DNA of 64,000 bases from positions 1 through 64,000 of the forward strand of contig ONNR01000030.1 in NCBI GenBank assembly GCA_900319235.1, read 5' to 3'. A program made the position numbers and the translations under genes. Shown here piece after piece: positions 51,529 to 59,225 of the stretch. Within the stretch, counting starts at the first letter, position 1; each line of letters opens with the position of its first letter. The notes beneath the pieces were generated by a model, which was not told the origin of the DNA, ran no database searches, and saw nothing but the letters and a program-made list of their open reading frames with translations. Source of the DNA: an uncultured Prevotellaceae bacterium (GTDB lineage: Bacteria > Bacteroidota > Bacteroidia > Bacteroidales > UBA3663).

Positions 51529-52590
51529 ATGAGCAAGCGTACCGCCAAACTCCTCATCTACATCGTCACAGCCATCTGCGTACTCGGCATCGCCATGCAC
51601 CGCCAGTCGGCCACTAAGCAGGCCAACAACGAGCCTGGTTCCTTCACCCAACTCGAAGGCACGGTCTTCCACACCGTCTATCACATCCAGTACGAAGGCA
51701 GCGCTGACTATCACGATGATATCAAGCAGCTCTTCCGCGAGTTCGACGGCTCGCTGTCTATGTTCAACGACACTTCAATCATTACGCGCATCAACCGCTG
51801 CGACACCTCAGTCGTCGTCAACGACTACGTGCGCACCGTCCTCGAGAAGTCCCTTCAGGTAAGCGAGCTCACACAAGGTGCTTACGACATCACCGTCGCT
51901 CCGCTTGTCAACCTCTGGGGCTTCGGCTTCAAGAATGCCGATGGCGTGTCGCAGTACACCGTTGATTCCATCCTTCAGTTCGTGGGTTACGAAAAGATAC
52001 ACCTTACCCAAGATGGACATGTCCTTAAGGACGACCCGCGTGTAATCCTCGACGCCTCGTCCATCGCCAAGGGTTATATGTGCGATGTGGTAGCCGATTA
52101 CCTGAGAAGCCGCGACGTTAGCAACTTCATGGTCGAAATTGGTGGCGAGATCACCTGTGGTGGCCACAACTCCAAGGGGAAGCTATGGAGCGTGGGCATC
52201 AACGAGCCCATCGAGGATTCCCTATCTACCTCCAATGTCCTGCGTGACATTATGCACATCACCGATTGCAGTGTTGCCACCTCGGGCAACTACCGTAACT
52301 TCTACTACAAGGACGGTCGCCGTTATGCCCATATCATCGACCCCCACACCGGCTACCCCGCGCAGTACGACATCCTGTCCAGCACGGTCGTCGCTCCCAA
52401 CTGCATCACTGCCGATGCCCTCGCCACCTCGTTTATGGTGCTCGGAAGCCAGCGCTCCCTCCGCATCCTCGAGGCCGACACTACCCTTATGGCATACTTC
52501 ATCTGTAGCGATCCCGACTCCGACCACTACAAGGTGATCTATTCGCCAAAACTCAAGAATATGCTTTCTAGTCAAAACAAATCCAACTGA
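51529..52590 (+). CDS. apbE: FAD:protein FMN transferase (ApbE)
   Basis: A 353-residue enzyme that covalently attaches FMN to threonine residues of proteins such as NqrB/RnfG. An N-terminal signal anchor ([17 protein letters not shown]) sends it to the periplasm. Catalytic and FAD-binding features include [45 protein letters not shown] and [12 protein letters not shown], and the metal-binding [13 protein letters not shown]. Substrate subunits are not encoded in this window. Confidence 0.93.
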   Translation: MSKRTAKLLIYIVTAICVLGIAMHRQSATKQANNEPGSFTQLEGTVFHTVYHIQYEGSADYHDDIKQLFREFDGSLSMFNDTSIITRINRCDTSVVVNDYVRTVLEKSLQVSELTQGAYDITVAPLVNLWGFGFKNADGVSQYTVDSILQFVGYEKIHLTQDGHVLKDDPRVILDASSIAKGYMCDVVADYLRSRDVSNFMVEIGGEITCGGHNSKGKLWSVGINEPIEDSLSTSNVLRDIMHITDCSVATSGNYRNFYYKDGRRYAHIIDPHTGYPAQYDILSSTVVAPNCITADALATSFMVLGSQRSLRILEADTTLMAYFICSDPDSDHYKVIYSPKLKNMLSSQNKSN

Positions 52591-52606
52591 AAATAGTGCA
52601 CATACT

Positions 52607-53521
52607 ATGCAGAACAACTTCATCTCCATCACCGATCTGAGCAAGGACGACATCCTCTCCCTGCTCCACGATGCCGCTCGTTTCGAGGCCAACCCCAACC
52701 AGCGCCTCCTCGAAGGCAAGGTCGTGGCTACGCTCTTCTTCGAGCCTTCCACACGCACCCGCCTCTCATTCGAGACCGCTGCCAACCGCCTCGGTGCACG
52801 TGTCATCGGATTCAGCGACCCAAACTCCTCTTCCACCTCTAAGGGTGAAACACTCAAGGATACCATCAAGATGGTGTCCAACTACGCCGACGTCATCGTC
52901 ATGCGTCACTACCTCGAAGGAGCAGCACGCTATGCCTCCGAAGTAACCAACGTACCAATCATCAATGCAGGCGACGGTGCCAACCAGCACCCCTCGCAAA
53001 CCCTACTCGACCTCTACTCCATCTGGAAGACTCAGGGCACTCTCGACGACCTCGACATCACTATGGTTGGCGACCTCAAGTACGGTCGCACCGTCCACTC
53101 CCTTGTCCAGGCCCTCTCGTTCTTCAACCCACGCTTCCACTTCATCGCTCCCGACCTGCTGCGTATGCCCAACGGCTACCGCGACTTCTGCAACCGTCAC
53201 AACCTCTATTTCGACGAGAGCGAGGTCTTCGATGTCAACGCCATCGCCAACACCGACATCCTATATATGACGCGCATTCAGAAGGAGCGTTTCAGCGATC
53301 TCCGTGAGTACGAGCAGGTCAAGAACGTCTACACACTGCGCAATGCGATGCTCGAAGGCTCCAAGCCCAACCTCCGCGTGCTCCATCCGCTGCCACGCGT
53401 CAACGAGATTGCCTACGACGTGGACGAAAATCCCAAGGCTTATTATTTCCAGCAGGCCCAGAACGGACTCTATGCCCGCGAGGCCATCATTTGTCGAATG
53501 CTTAACATTGACCTGAAATGA
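52607..53521 (+). CDS. pyrB: aspartate carbamoyltransferase catalytic subunit
   Basis: A 304-residue enzyme joining carbamoyl phosphate and aspartate in pyrimidine synthesis. The carbamoyl-phosphate site [13 protein letters not shown], the 80s-loop region [27 protein letters not shown] and [10 protein letters not shown] are all present. It overlaps pyrI by 4 bp (ATGA), so subunits are coupled and presumably form the E. coli-type holoenzyme. 16 bp behind apbE. Confidence 0.97.
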   Translation: MQNNFISITDLSKDDILSLLHDAARFEANPNQRLLEGKVVATLFFEPSTRTRLSFETAANRLGARVIGFSDPNSSSTSKGETLKDTIKMVSNYADVIVMRHYLEGAARYASEVTNVPIINAGDGANQHPSQTLLDLYSIWKTQGTLDDLDITMVGDLKYGRTVHSLVQALSFFNPRFHFIAPDLLRMPNGYRDFCNRHNLYFDESEVFDVNAIANTDILYMTRIQKERFSDLREYEQVKNVYTLRNAMLEGSKPNLRVLHPLPRVNEIAYDVDENPKAYYFQQAQNGLYAREAIICRMLNIDLK

Positions 53522-53976
53522 GCGAAAAGAAAGAATTAGAAGTCAGTGCCATCAAGAACGGCACCGTCATCGACCATATCCCCGCCAACGTGACGTTCAA
53601 GATCGTTCAGATCCTCGACCTCTACAACCATCCGGGCGCCATCACCATCGGTACCAACCTCGATTCAATCACCCTCGGACGCAAGGGCATCATCAAGATT
53701 GCCGACCGCTATCTCTCCGATGAGGAAATCGGTCGTCTCAGCGTTGTCTCCCCCGACGTCACGCTCAACATCATCAAGGATTACCAGATTGTCGAGAAGA
53801 AGTACGTCAAGTACCCCAAGCAGATCATCGGCGTCGTCAAGTGCACCAATCCTAAGTGTGTCACCAACCACCAGCCTATTCCAACCAAGATGGAAGTCTT
53901 CGATATGAATCAGAAGTCGCTGCGCTGCATCTACTGCGAACGCGTCATGCAGTATGGCGAAATCGAGCTGCTTTAG
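53518..53976 (+). CDS. pyrI: aspartate carbamoyltransferase regulatory subunit
   Basis: A 152-residue allosteric subunit binding ATP and CTP. N-terminal nucleotide-binding part [19 protein letters not shown] ([19 protein letters not shown]) is followed by a C-terminal zinc domain with the four cysteines in CTNPKCVTN and CIYCE. Its presence implies CTP feedback control of the PyrB trimer. Last gene of the plus-strand run; a short weak AGGTC/GACCT hairpin lies at the stop codon, then the sRNA region on the opposite strand. Confidence 0.97.
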   Translation: MSEKKELEVSAIKNGTVIDHIPANVTFKIVQILDLYNHPGAITIGTNLDSITLGRKGIIKIADRYLSDEEIGRLSVVSPDVTLNIIKDYQIVEKKYVKYPKQIIGVVKCTNPKCVTNHQPIPTKMEVFDMNQKSLRCIYCERVMQYGEIELL

Positions 53977-53997
53977 GTCTTCCCGACCTGAAAGAAT

Positions 53998-54064
53998 AAA
54001 AAAAAGAGGGCCGTCTCACGACGACCATCTTCACTAACCTTAAATCTTATACCATGAAAAACAC
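53998..54064 (-). ncRNA. candidate small RNA, about 66 nt
   Basis: On the minus strand a perfect -33/-7 promoter (54069-54100) precedes a 66-nt stretch ending in an intrinsic terminator. It contains no plausible gene. The segment CATGGTATAAGATTTAAGG resembles a sequence I recall from several Bacteroidales genomes, an unverified impression. It lies between pyrI (+) and the DUF4295 operon (-) and runs antisense toward the pyrI 3' end. Confidence 0.6.
54009..54026 (-). terminator. terminator hairpin of the candidate small RNA
   Basis: Minus strand GGTCGTC (54026-54020), GNRA loop GTGA (54019-54016), GACGGCC (54015-54009), then CTC and eight T residues to 53998. One T-G wobble in the stem. Confidence 0.85.
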
Positions 54065-54068
54065 GTTG

Positions 54069-54100
54069 CAAAGATACGGGGTTTTTCGAAATCCACCAAA
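54069..54100 (-). promoter_or_regulatory. Bacteroidetes-type promoter for the candidate small RNA
   Basis: Minus-strand -33 TTTG (54100-54097) and -7 TATCTTTG (54076-54069), spacing 20 nt; start about 54064. Confidence 0.8.
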
Positions 54101-54173
54101 TATTTTTCCCACTTTTTCATCAAAATGGACGGAAAAATATGTTTTATAACATAAAATGACTACCGAACCTATC

Positions 54174-54208
54174 AAAAAAAGGACTGTTGCAACGCTGCAA
54201 CAGTCCTT
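54174..54208 (-). terminator. terminator of the rpmB-rpmG-DUF4295 operon
   Basis: AAGGACTGTTGCA (54179-54191) pairs with TGCAACAGTCCTT (54196-54208) around ACGC. On the minus strand it is followed by seven T residues (54180-54174). Confidence 0.9.
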
Positions 54209-54229
54209 AATATTTGGTGTTTTGCAAAT

Positions 54230-54382
54230 TTACTTTGCGATAGCGGCTTTAACCTGCTCGTTGGGAACCATTTCCTCCTCGAAGATGTAAGCACCGGTCT
54301 TAGGAGACTTAACCACACGGATGACCTTGCTGTAGGTACGGCCTTCACCAGTCTGGAGAGTGGCCACTGCTTTCTTTGCCAT
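54230..54382 (-). CDS. DUF4295 small basic protein (50 aa)
   Basis: A 50-residue basic protein, too short for most frame scans: it begins MAKKAVATLQTGEGRTYSKV and ends EQVKAAIAK. It belongs to the Bacteroidetes-specific DUF4295 family, always near rpmG and rpmB and probably a ribosome-associated protein; role unproven. Third gene of the operon; a strong terminator lies 22 bp behind it, so ftsY, which often follows in Bacteroidetes, is not here. Confidence 0.92.
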   Translation of the reverse strand: MAKKAVATLQTGEGRTYSKVIRVVKSPKTGAYIFEEEMVPNEQVKAAIAK

Positions 54383-54438
54383 AGTCTGTGAACTTTAATT
54401 TTAATCGATTAACTAATATTCAATATCCGTAGGATGGA

Positions 54439-54627
54439 TTACTTGATCTCCTTATGGATGGTGTAGCGCTTGAGGAATGGGTTGTACTTCTTCAGCTCAA
54501 GACGCTCGGTTGTATTCTTGCGGTTCTTGGTGGTGATGTAACGCGACATACCAGCTACGCCGCTCGACTTCTGCTCAGTGCACTCCAGGATAACCTGTAC
54601 GCGATTGCCCTTAACTTTCTTTGCCAT
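54439..54627 (-). CDS. rpmG: 50S ribosomal protein L33
   Basis: A 62-residue ribosomal protein. It begins [20 protein letters not shown] and has [21 protein letters not shown], the L33 core. Only one Cys is in the usual zinc-ribbon positions, so this is the cysteine-free (C-minus) type. It lies between rpmB (20 bp upstream) and DUF4295 in one operon. Confidence 0.96.
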   Translation of the reverse strand: MAKKVKGNRVQVILECTEQKSSGVAGMSRYITTKNRKNTTERLELKKYNPFLKRYTIHKEIK

Positions 54628-54647
54628 AGTATTCTTGTAGCTTTAGA

Positions 54648-54878
54648 TTATTCAATAACATAACCTGCATCCTTCAGGGCTGCAGAAATACCCTTTTTGT
54701 TGATGGTACGGATACCAGCCGCACTAACCTTGAGATAGATATAATCATCAAGCTCAGGAACGTAGAACTTCTTTACCTGCAGGTTGACGTTGAAGATGCG
54801 CTTTGTGCGACGCTTCGAATGTGAAACGTTATTTCCACTACCTGCCTTCTTACCAGTGATCTGACAAATCTTAGACAT
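54648..54878 (-). CDS. rpmB: 50S ribosomal protein L28
   Basis: A 76-residue ribosomal protein beginning [20 protein letters not shown], with [20 protein letters not shown] and [17 protein letters not shown] 54878 is chosen; the open frame continues upstream through the leader but is not homologous. First gene of the ribosomal-protein operon, preceded by a 172-nt leader with a stable hairpin. Confidence 0.97.
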   Translation of the reverse strand: MSKICQITGKKAGSGNNVSHSKRRTKRIFNVNLQVKKFYVPELDDYIYLKVSAAGIRTINKKGISAALKDAGYVIE

Positions 54879-55050
54879 TGTTGTTCGTTTTTTTGTTTTT
54901 TGTAAATCTTTTTTCCAACCGCCGAAAGGCGGATGGAAGCCACCTTTGCAAAAAATCGGACTGGTTAATGGAAACCCTGACAGTCGGGCGGTCCAATTTT
55001 TAATTTGGTTGTTAAAATCGCTGCGCAATGAGTTTCACCCCTCAAAACGC
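54879..55050 (-). promoter_or_regulatory. long structured leader of the rpmB operon
   Basis: Between the predicted start (about 55050) and rpmB lie 172 nt. A strong hairpin is present near 54918-54939 (CCATCCGCC, loop TTTC, GGCGGTTGG on the minus strand), followed by A residues, so it is not an intrinsic terminator. Leaders of this kind often allow ribosomal-protein autoregulation; that is inference. Confidence 0.45.
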
Positions 55051-55055
55051 GGGTG

Positions 55056-55087
55056 CAAAGATAATAATTCTCACGCGTGTGAACAAA
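55056..55087 (-). promoter_or_regulatory. Bacteroidetes-type promoter for the rpmB operon
   Basis: Minus-strand -33 TTTG (55087-55084) and -7 TATCTTTG (55063-55056), spacing 20 nt. It sits just before the pncC stop (55103). Confidence 0.8.
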
Positions 55088-55102
55088 TTATCAACTCTCT
55101 TT

Positions 55103-55603
55103 TTATTCAATTTGCTGTAAAAGAGTAAGCAAAAGGTCCAAAGCGGCATCTGCGCTTTGCAAAATAACAGCCTCTCGGCTCCCTTTGAAGTGGTAGGTAG
55201 AGCTCACGCACTGGTCTTTGCAGATGGCTGCAATGCACACCGTACCCACCGGTTTTCCTGGCTCTGCTCCGCCCGGTCCGGCTATGCCTGTGGTGGCTAC
55301 TGCGCAGTCACTCTTAAGCAGGCGAGCCACGCCCATCGCCATCTGCTGCGCCGTGCTTTCACTCACCACCCCGCCGACGTTCACATCTACGCCCAGCACT
55401 TCTTCTTTCACGCTCACAGCATAACTCGTCACCGAGCCCTTAAAGTAAGCCGACGATCCAGGTATCTGCGCTATCATCGATGCAATCGTGCCACCCGTAA
55501 GCGACTCTGCCGCCGACACCGTCAGTCCCTTCTCCAACAATACCTTCTTCAGCCGACGACCCAGCGTCGAGAACTTCCGTTCCTCTGATCCCTTGTATCT
55601 CAT
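55103..55603 (-). CDS. pncC: nicotinamide-nucleotide amidohydrolase (CinA C-terminal domain, PncC type)
   Basis: A 166-residue stand-alone CinA C-terminal domain. Signatures are TVSAAESLTGGTIASMI, VVSESTAQQMA and ATTGIAGPGG. Such enzymes convert nicotinamide mononucleotide to nicotinate mononucleotide, feeding the same NAD route as pncB/pncA at 13693-15476. ATG 55603 fits a promoter at 55655-55686; a longer frame is rejected. Confidence 0.92.
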   Translation of the reverse strand: MRYKGSEERKFSTLGRRLKKVLLEKGLTVSAAESLTGGTIASMIAQIPGSSAYFKGSVTSYAVSVKEEVLGVDVNVGGVVSESTAQQMAMGVARLLKSDCAVATTGIAGPGGAEPGKPVGTVCIAAICKDQCVSSTYHFKGSREAVILQSADAALDLLLTLLQQIE

Positions 55604-55654
55604 ATTTATATTTATTAAAGGTCTTTTCAAAATAATTTTATCAATTCTTCCCCG

Positions 55655-55686
55655 CAAAAATACACAAAAATCCCCATCCCTCCAAA
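55655..55686 (-). promoter_or_regulatory. Bacteroidetes-type promoter for pncC
   Basis: Minus-strand -33 TTTG (55686-55683) and -7 TATTTTTG (55662-55655), spacing 20 nt. Leader about 46 nt. Confidence 0.75.
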
Positions 55687-55814
55687 CATTTCCCCCATTT
55701 TCCACCCATTCCGCCCCATTCTTCTCTCAATCGCCCTCAAAATTACCCCAAAACCTCGAAAAAAAGCGTCCATCTTATAAACCTTTCCCCCTCACTAGTG
55801 TCTAAATATTGAGA

Positions 55815-55872
55815 GCGGCTATAAATGGTCGTCCTCATCCCTCTTGTCAATGCCGCAGCCAAGTTTGGCCGC
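55815..55872. repeat. two dispersed palindromes 40 bp apart
   Basis: GCGGCT-ATAAAT-GGTCGT at 55815-55832 (degenerate) and GCAGCC-AAGTTT-GGCCGC at 55855-55872. The second ends 17 bp before ATG 55890. Confidence 0.7.
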
Positions 55873-55889
55873 ACTCACCCCCTCCCCCT

Positions 55890-56573
55890 ATGACCCGCCT
55901 TCTCCCCCTCCTTTTCGCTCTCCTCCTAGCCATTCCCCTCGCTGCCCAGCAGCAAGGTGTCCCCTTCAACGGCATCGTCTCCGACATCTCCGGCACCCCC
56001 ATCAAGGGCGCCCGCATCTATATATCCAAAGGCCGCGTAGCCCGCTCTGACAAGCAGGGCCGTTTCGGCTTGACCGACGTCGCCGCTACCGATACCATCC
56101 ACATCTATTTCAAGAAACGCACCTACGACATCCCCGTCGAAGGCCGCAAGAGTCTCCGCGTACGTCTCGGCGACCAACTGCAGGCACAGGAAGATCAAGA
56201 ACTCGTCAACTGGGGCTACGGCTTCGTCAAGAAACGTGAGAGCCTCGAGATCAGCAGCGGCATCTCTGGCGAAGACCTCGTCCGCTCAGGCTACACCAAC
56301 ATCACCATGGCCCTCCAGGGACGTGTTCCCGGCCTCGTCGTCAACCAAACTGGTCGTCCCGGTCAGGACGCCGAACTCAACATCCGAGGCACCAACAGTT
56401 TTTATGCTGACCAGACACCCCTCTTCGTCGTCGATGGTATGATAGTCGAAAGCCTTGACTTCATCAGCGTTTACGATGTCGATCACATCGAGGTCCTCAA
56501 GGAAGCCTCCATTTACGGCTCCCGAGGTGCTAACGGAGCCATCCTCGTCACCACCAAGCGCGGTCCCAAATAA
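55890..56573 (+). CDS. stand-alone TonB-dependent receptor plug protein (no barrel)
   Basis: A 227-residue exported protein. A signal peptide (LLFALLLAIPLAAQ) is followed by a carboxypeptidase-regulatory-like domain (about 24-100; FNGIVSDISGTPIKGARIYI) and then a complete SusC-type plug (about 110-227; NITMALQGRVPGLVVNQTGRPG, NIRGTNSFYADQTPLFVVDGM, IYGSRGANGAILVTTKRG). The chain stops where the 22-strand barrel would begin, about 800 residues short of a normal receptor. It is not a frame-broken gene: no barrel sequence follows. A plug-only protein may interact with other receptors or TonB. Confidence 0.85.
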   Translation: MTRLLPLLFALLLAIPLAAQQQGVPFNGIVSDISGTPIKGARIYISKGRVARSDKQGRFGLTDVAATDTIHIYFKKRTYDIPVEGRKSLRVRLGDQLQAQEDQELVNWGYGFVKKRESLEISSGISGEDLVRSGYTNITMALQGRVPGLVVNQTGRPGQDAELNIRGTNSFYADQTPLFVVDGMIVESLDFISVYDVDHIEVLKEASIYGSRGANGAILVTTKRGPK

Positions 56574-56595
56574 AGTTCCAAGCTTTTCTCAGCAA

Positions 56596-56628
56596 GCAGC
56601 GGTTCTGCCGCTGCCCTAGTCTTTTTGT
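56596..56628 (+). terminator. possible terminator after the plug-only gene
   Basis: GCAGCGG (56596-56602) pairs with CCGCTGC (56608-56614) around TTCTG; a T-rich CTTTTTG follows after 6 nt. Confidence 0.5.
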
Positions 56629-56635
56629 TCAGTAT

Positions 56636-56654
56636 GCAGTCATGTCATGGCTGC
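56636..56654. repeat. dispersed palindrome copy (GCAGTC-N7-GGCTGC)
   Basis: Lies 12 bp before ATG 56667. The context (GTATGCAG ... GGCTGC) is nearly the same as in the copy at 57105, including a T-rich run before it. Confidence 0.7.
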
Positions 56655-56666
56655 CCATTCACCCCT

Positions 56667-57083
56667 ATGAAACACATCATTCCCCTCCTCCTCTCCCTTC
56701 TGTTGCTCGTGTCTGCCCCCCTCGAAGCTCAAACCCTTCGTAACGCCAACAACGCAAGCATCGGCAAAGTCGAGAGCAACGGCACCATCCGCAACGCCAA
56801 CAATGCAACCATCGGCAAAGTCGAATCCGACGGTACCATCCGTAATTCCAACAACGCCCGCATCGGCAAGATTGACTCAGACGGCATCATCCGCAACGCC
56901 AACAATGCCACCATCGGAAAAGTCGAATCCGATGGCACAGTTCGCAATGCCAACAACGCGACCATCGGGAAAGTCCAGTCCGACGGCACAGTTCGCAATG
57001 CCAACAACGCGACCATTGGCAAAGCCGAAGGTGTCGATCGCAAAATCGCCGCCGTCCTCTTCTTCATGCACCTCCTCGAATAA
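56667..57083 (+). CDS. exported protein of six 17-residue repeats (beta-flower-like)
   Basis: A 138-residue protein: a signal peptide (about 1-21, LLSLLLLVSAPLEAQ) followed by six near-identical repeats of IRNANNATIGKVESDGT type, and a short hydrophobic tail (IAAVLFFMHLLE). The repeat is 17 residues (51 bp), and unit numbers 1-6 differ by one to five residues. I recall similar repeats annotated in Bacteroidetes as '5-fold beta-flower' proteins, an unverified memory. Near-identity of repeats suggests recent expansion. It lies between the plug-only gene and a GH43 gene. Confidence 0.75.
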   Translation: MKHIIPLLLSLLLLVSAPLEAQTLRNANNASIGKVESNGTIRNANNATIGKVESDGTIRNSNNARIGKIDSDGIIRNANNATIGKVESDGTVRNANNATIGKVQSDGTVRNANNATIGKAEGVDRKIAAVLFFMHLLE

Positions 57084-57104
57084 CTTCCTCCTTTTTTCTG
57101 TATG

Positions 57105-57123
57105 CAGCCATTATATGGCTGCG
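57105..57123. repeat. dispersed palindrome copy (GCAGCC-N7-GGCTGC)
   Basis: Perfect 6-bp arms around ATTATAT, 26 bp before ATG 57150, following a CTTTTTTCTG run. Confidence 0.75.
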
Positions 57124-57149
57124 CTTATCACTCTTACCCCCCATCACAC

Positions 57150-58181
57150 ATGACCCGCAACACATTTCTCCTCCTCCTGGCTGCCGTCCTTCTACTCAGC
57201 TGCAGCAACGAAAAGCGTACGTCCCGTCCCGAGTTCGATCCCACCTATCCCGACGTACACGACCCCGTCCTCGCCATCGGCGAAGACGGACGCTACTACA
57301 TCTTCTCCACCGGTGTAGGCGTAGGTGTCATGTCGTCCGCTGACTTGAAGACCTGGAGTCAAGAACCCTCCGTCTTCGACCGTGAAGCCATCCCCCAATG
57401 GGCTAAGGACACCGTCCCTGGCTATTGGGGCCACACCTGGGCACCCGACATCAGCTACCGCAACGGCCAGTGGCACCTCTACTACTCCTGCTCCACCTTC
57501 GGCAAGAACGGCAGTGCCATCGGCCTCGCCGTCAACAAGACCCTCGACCCCAAGTCTCCCGACTTCCGTTGGCGTGACCAGGGTCCCGTTGTCGTCTCTC
57601 ACAAAGGCGTCACCAACTGGAACGCCATCGACCCAAACCTCTGCGAAGACTATCTCGTATGGGGCTCTTTCTGGGACGGGATCCAGATCCAGCAGCTCGA
57701 TGCCGATCTTCGCACACCTCTCGGCGAACCTATCACCGTTGCACGTCGCATCAATCGCCATCGAGAAATCAGCGAGGTCCCCATCACCGTCGAAGGCAAG
57801 GATACCATCGAAGCCGGCGACAACGCCATCGAGGCACCCTTCATCTTCAAGCGCGGTGATTGGTACTATCTCCTCGTGAGCCACGACTACTGCTGCCGCG
57901 GCAAGAACTCCACCTACAAGGTCGCCTACGGTCGTAGCCAGTCCATCACTGGTCCCTATCTCGACCGCGATGGCAAAGACCTCGCTTATGGCGGAGGGAC
58001 CCTCCTCGTAGGCCCCGACGAGCGCTACTACGGAGTCGGCCACTGCTCTGTCTATCAGTTACCCGACGGCAATTGGTACTACATCTCCCACGCCTACGAC
58101 TCCGAGTTCGGTGCCCGCGCCAAACTCTTCATCCGCGCCCTTCAATTCTCCCCCGACGACTGGTTCACCCTCGCCGAGTGA
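57150..58181 (+). CDS. glycoside hydrolase family 43 lipoprotein (arabinanase-like)
   Basis: A 343-residue five-bladed beta-propeller glycosidase. The signal ends in lipobox LLLSC (about Cys18). Catalytic acids of GH43 fit: Asp in YPDVHDPVLA, Asp in HTWAPDISY, and Glu in GDNAIEAPFIFK. The layout resembles arabinan endo-1,5-alpha-L-arabinosidases. It probably acts on arabinan side chains of pectin at the cell surface or in the periplasm. No SusC/D pair adjoins it; the divergent SusC is 5 kb away. A strong terminator follows. Confidence 0.9.
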   Translation: MTRNTFLLLLAAVLLLSCSNEKRTSRPEFDPTYPDVHDPVLAIGEDGRYYIFSTGVGVGVMSSADLKTWSQEPSVFDREAIPQWAKDTVPGYWGHTWAPDISYRNGQWHLYYSCSTFGKNGSAIGLAVNKTLDPKSPDFRWRDQGPVVVSHKGVTNWNAIDPNLCEDYLVWGSFWDGIQIQQLDADLRTPLGEPITVARRINRHREISEVPITVEGKDTIEAGDNAIEAPFIFKRGDWYYLLVSHDYCCRGKNSTYKVAYGRSQSITGPYLDRDGKDLAYGGGTLLVGPDERYYGVGHCSVYQLPDGNWYYISHAYDSEFGARAKLFIRALQFSPDDWFTLAE

Positions 58182-58207
58182 GTCCTACGTATCCGTATTC
58201 GCCGAAA

Positions 58208-58251
58208 AGCCCCTCTATCTCCCCAAACAAGTGGATAGAGGGGCTCTTTTT
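58208..58251 (+). terminator. intrinsic terminator after the GH43 gene
   Basis: AGCCCCTCTATC (58208-58219) pairs with GATAGAGGGGCT (58234-58245), followed by CTTTTTC. Confidence 0.9.
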
Positions 58252-58382
58252 CATCCTTTTTTATTCTTTAATTCTCAAATTCGACATAGGGCGGAGACTT
58301 GATCCAAAAGCTGAAGAGGGAATCGAAGAAATTCCTGTCTGCCGAGAGAGCACGGGAGGATGTAAAACTTTTCCAGTTTTAA

Positions 58383-58414
58383 TTTGTGAATATCAAAATA
58401 AATCCTTATCTTTG
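58383..58414 (+). promoter_or_regulatory. Bacteroidetes-type promoter for the M50 protease gene
   Basis: -33 TTTG (58383-58386) and -7 TATCTTTG (58407-58414), spacing 20 nt; start near 58420. Confidence 0.8.
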
Positions 58415-58443
58415 CCGCATCATTTCAATAGAAATAAAAGAAA

Positions 58444-59214
58444 ATGGAAGAGAATGAAATAAACAATAATCAAGCAGAGTATAACCAAGCGTCTACGGAA
58501 GAAATGAATCTCGAACTGAATGAGAACAAAGGGCCTAAAGAGGTTTTTTCATTCAATTGGATTGCCTTTGCTTTGGGTGTGGCTTTCTGGTATTGGTGGT
58601 ATGAAGGAAATGTTGACTGGTTTTTCTACATCTATCTAGCCATTGTGGTTCTTATTCACGAACTTGGCCACGTGATCATAGGCACGTCATTCGGGTGCCG
58701 CATCCAGGTGATGCAGGTGTTCTTTATCCCGTTTCTGACTTATAGACCGAAACAAGTGCCAGAAGGTGGCTGGTGGCGAAATATCGTATGGAGCTTAGGA
58801 ATACTTCCCTTAGGTGGCATTACCGTGTTCTCCACGCGGGGGGATGGCAACATCGGAGATAAGCCTGCGTGGCAACGTCTGCTCATCTCGGCAGCTGGGG
58901 TACTGTTCAATTTTGCCACATTTCTCATTCTGTATATTGCTATGCAATTTATGTCGAGAGGCGGAAATGAAATATTGATGCCATTGGCATCCGTATCTTT
59001 AATTCTGGGAATATTGAACATTATCCCCATCTATCCGCTTGATGGAGGGGCTATCATGTTTGCGCTGTTCGAGATAATAACGGGAAGGAAGCCTTCGCCG
59101 AAGTTCACCATGATTTTCGGAAGAATAGGGTTCCTCTTTATCATCATCTTCTTCTGGTTCTTCCCTGAGTGGCTGAATAGAATTTTGGATATCGTATTTG
59201 GTGCATTATTTTAA
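58444..59214 (+). CDS. M50 (site-2) family membrane metalloprotease
   Basis: A 256-residue membrane zinc protease. A soluble Asn/Glu-rich N-terminus (1-33) precedes several helices. The zinc site is H72-E73-L74-G75-H76, and the third ligand lies in NIIPIYPLDGGAIMF (the N-P-x-D-G-type motif, here YPLDGG). Site-2 proteases cleave membrane-bound substrates such as anti-sigma factors. Its A+T content and codon use differ visibly from flanking genes. A 106-residue gene follows 11 bp downstream. Confidence 0.88.
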   Translation: MEENEINNNQAEYNQASTEEMNLELNENKGPKEVFSFNWIAFALGVAFWYWWYEGNVDWFFYIYLAIVVLIHELGHVIIGTSFGCRIQVMQVFFIPFLTYRPKQVPEGGWWRNIVWSLGILPLGGITVFSTRGDGNIGDKPAWQRLLISAAGVLFNFATFLILYIAMQFMSRGGNEILMPLASVSLILGILNIIPIYPLDGGAIMFALFEIITGRKPSPKFTMIFGRIGFLFIIIFFWFFPEWLNRILDIVFGALF

Positions 59215-59225
59215 TTTCATATAAT

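Noticed and set aside
54051..54149. 31-codon plus-strand frame starting MKNTLQRYG
   Set aside because: No promoter in that direction, covers the minus-strand sRNA promoter, and has no ribosome site.
56596..56614. Further copy of the dispersed palindrome
   Set aside because: Arms are GCAGCGG/CCGCTGC, so the core differs from GCRGCC/GGCYGC; better read as a terminator stem, although its 40-bp distance to the next copy is suggestive.
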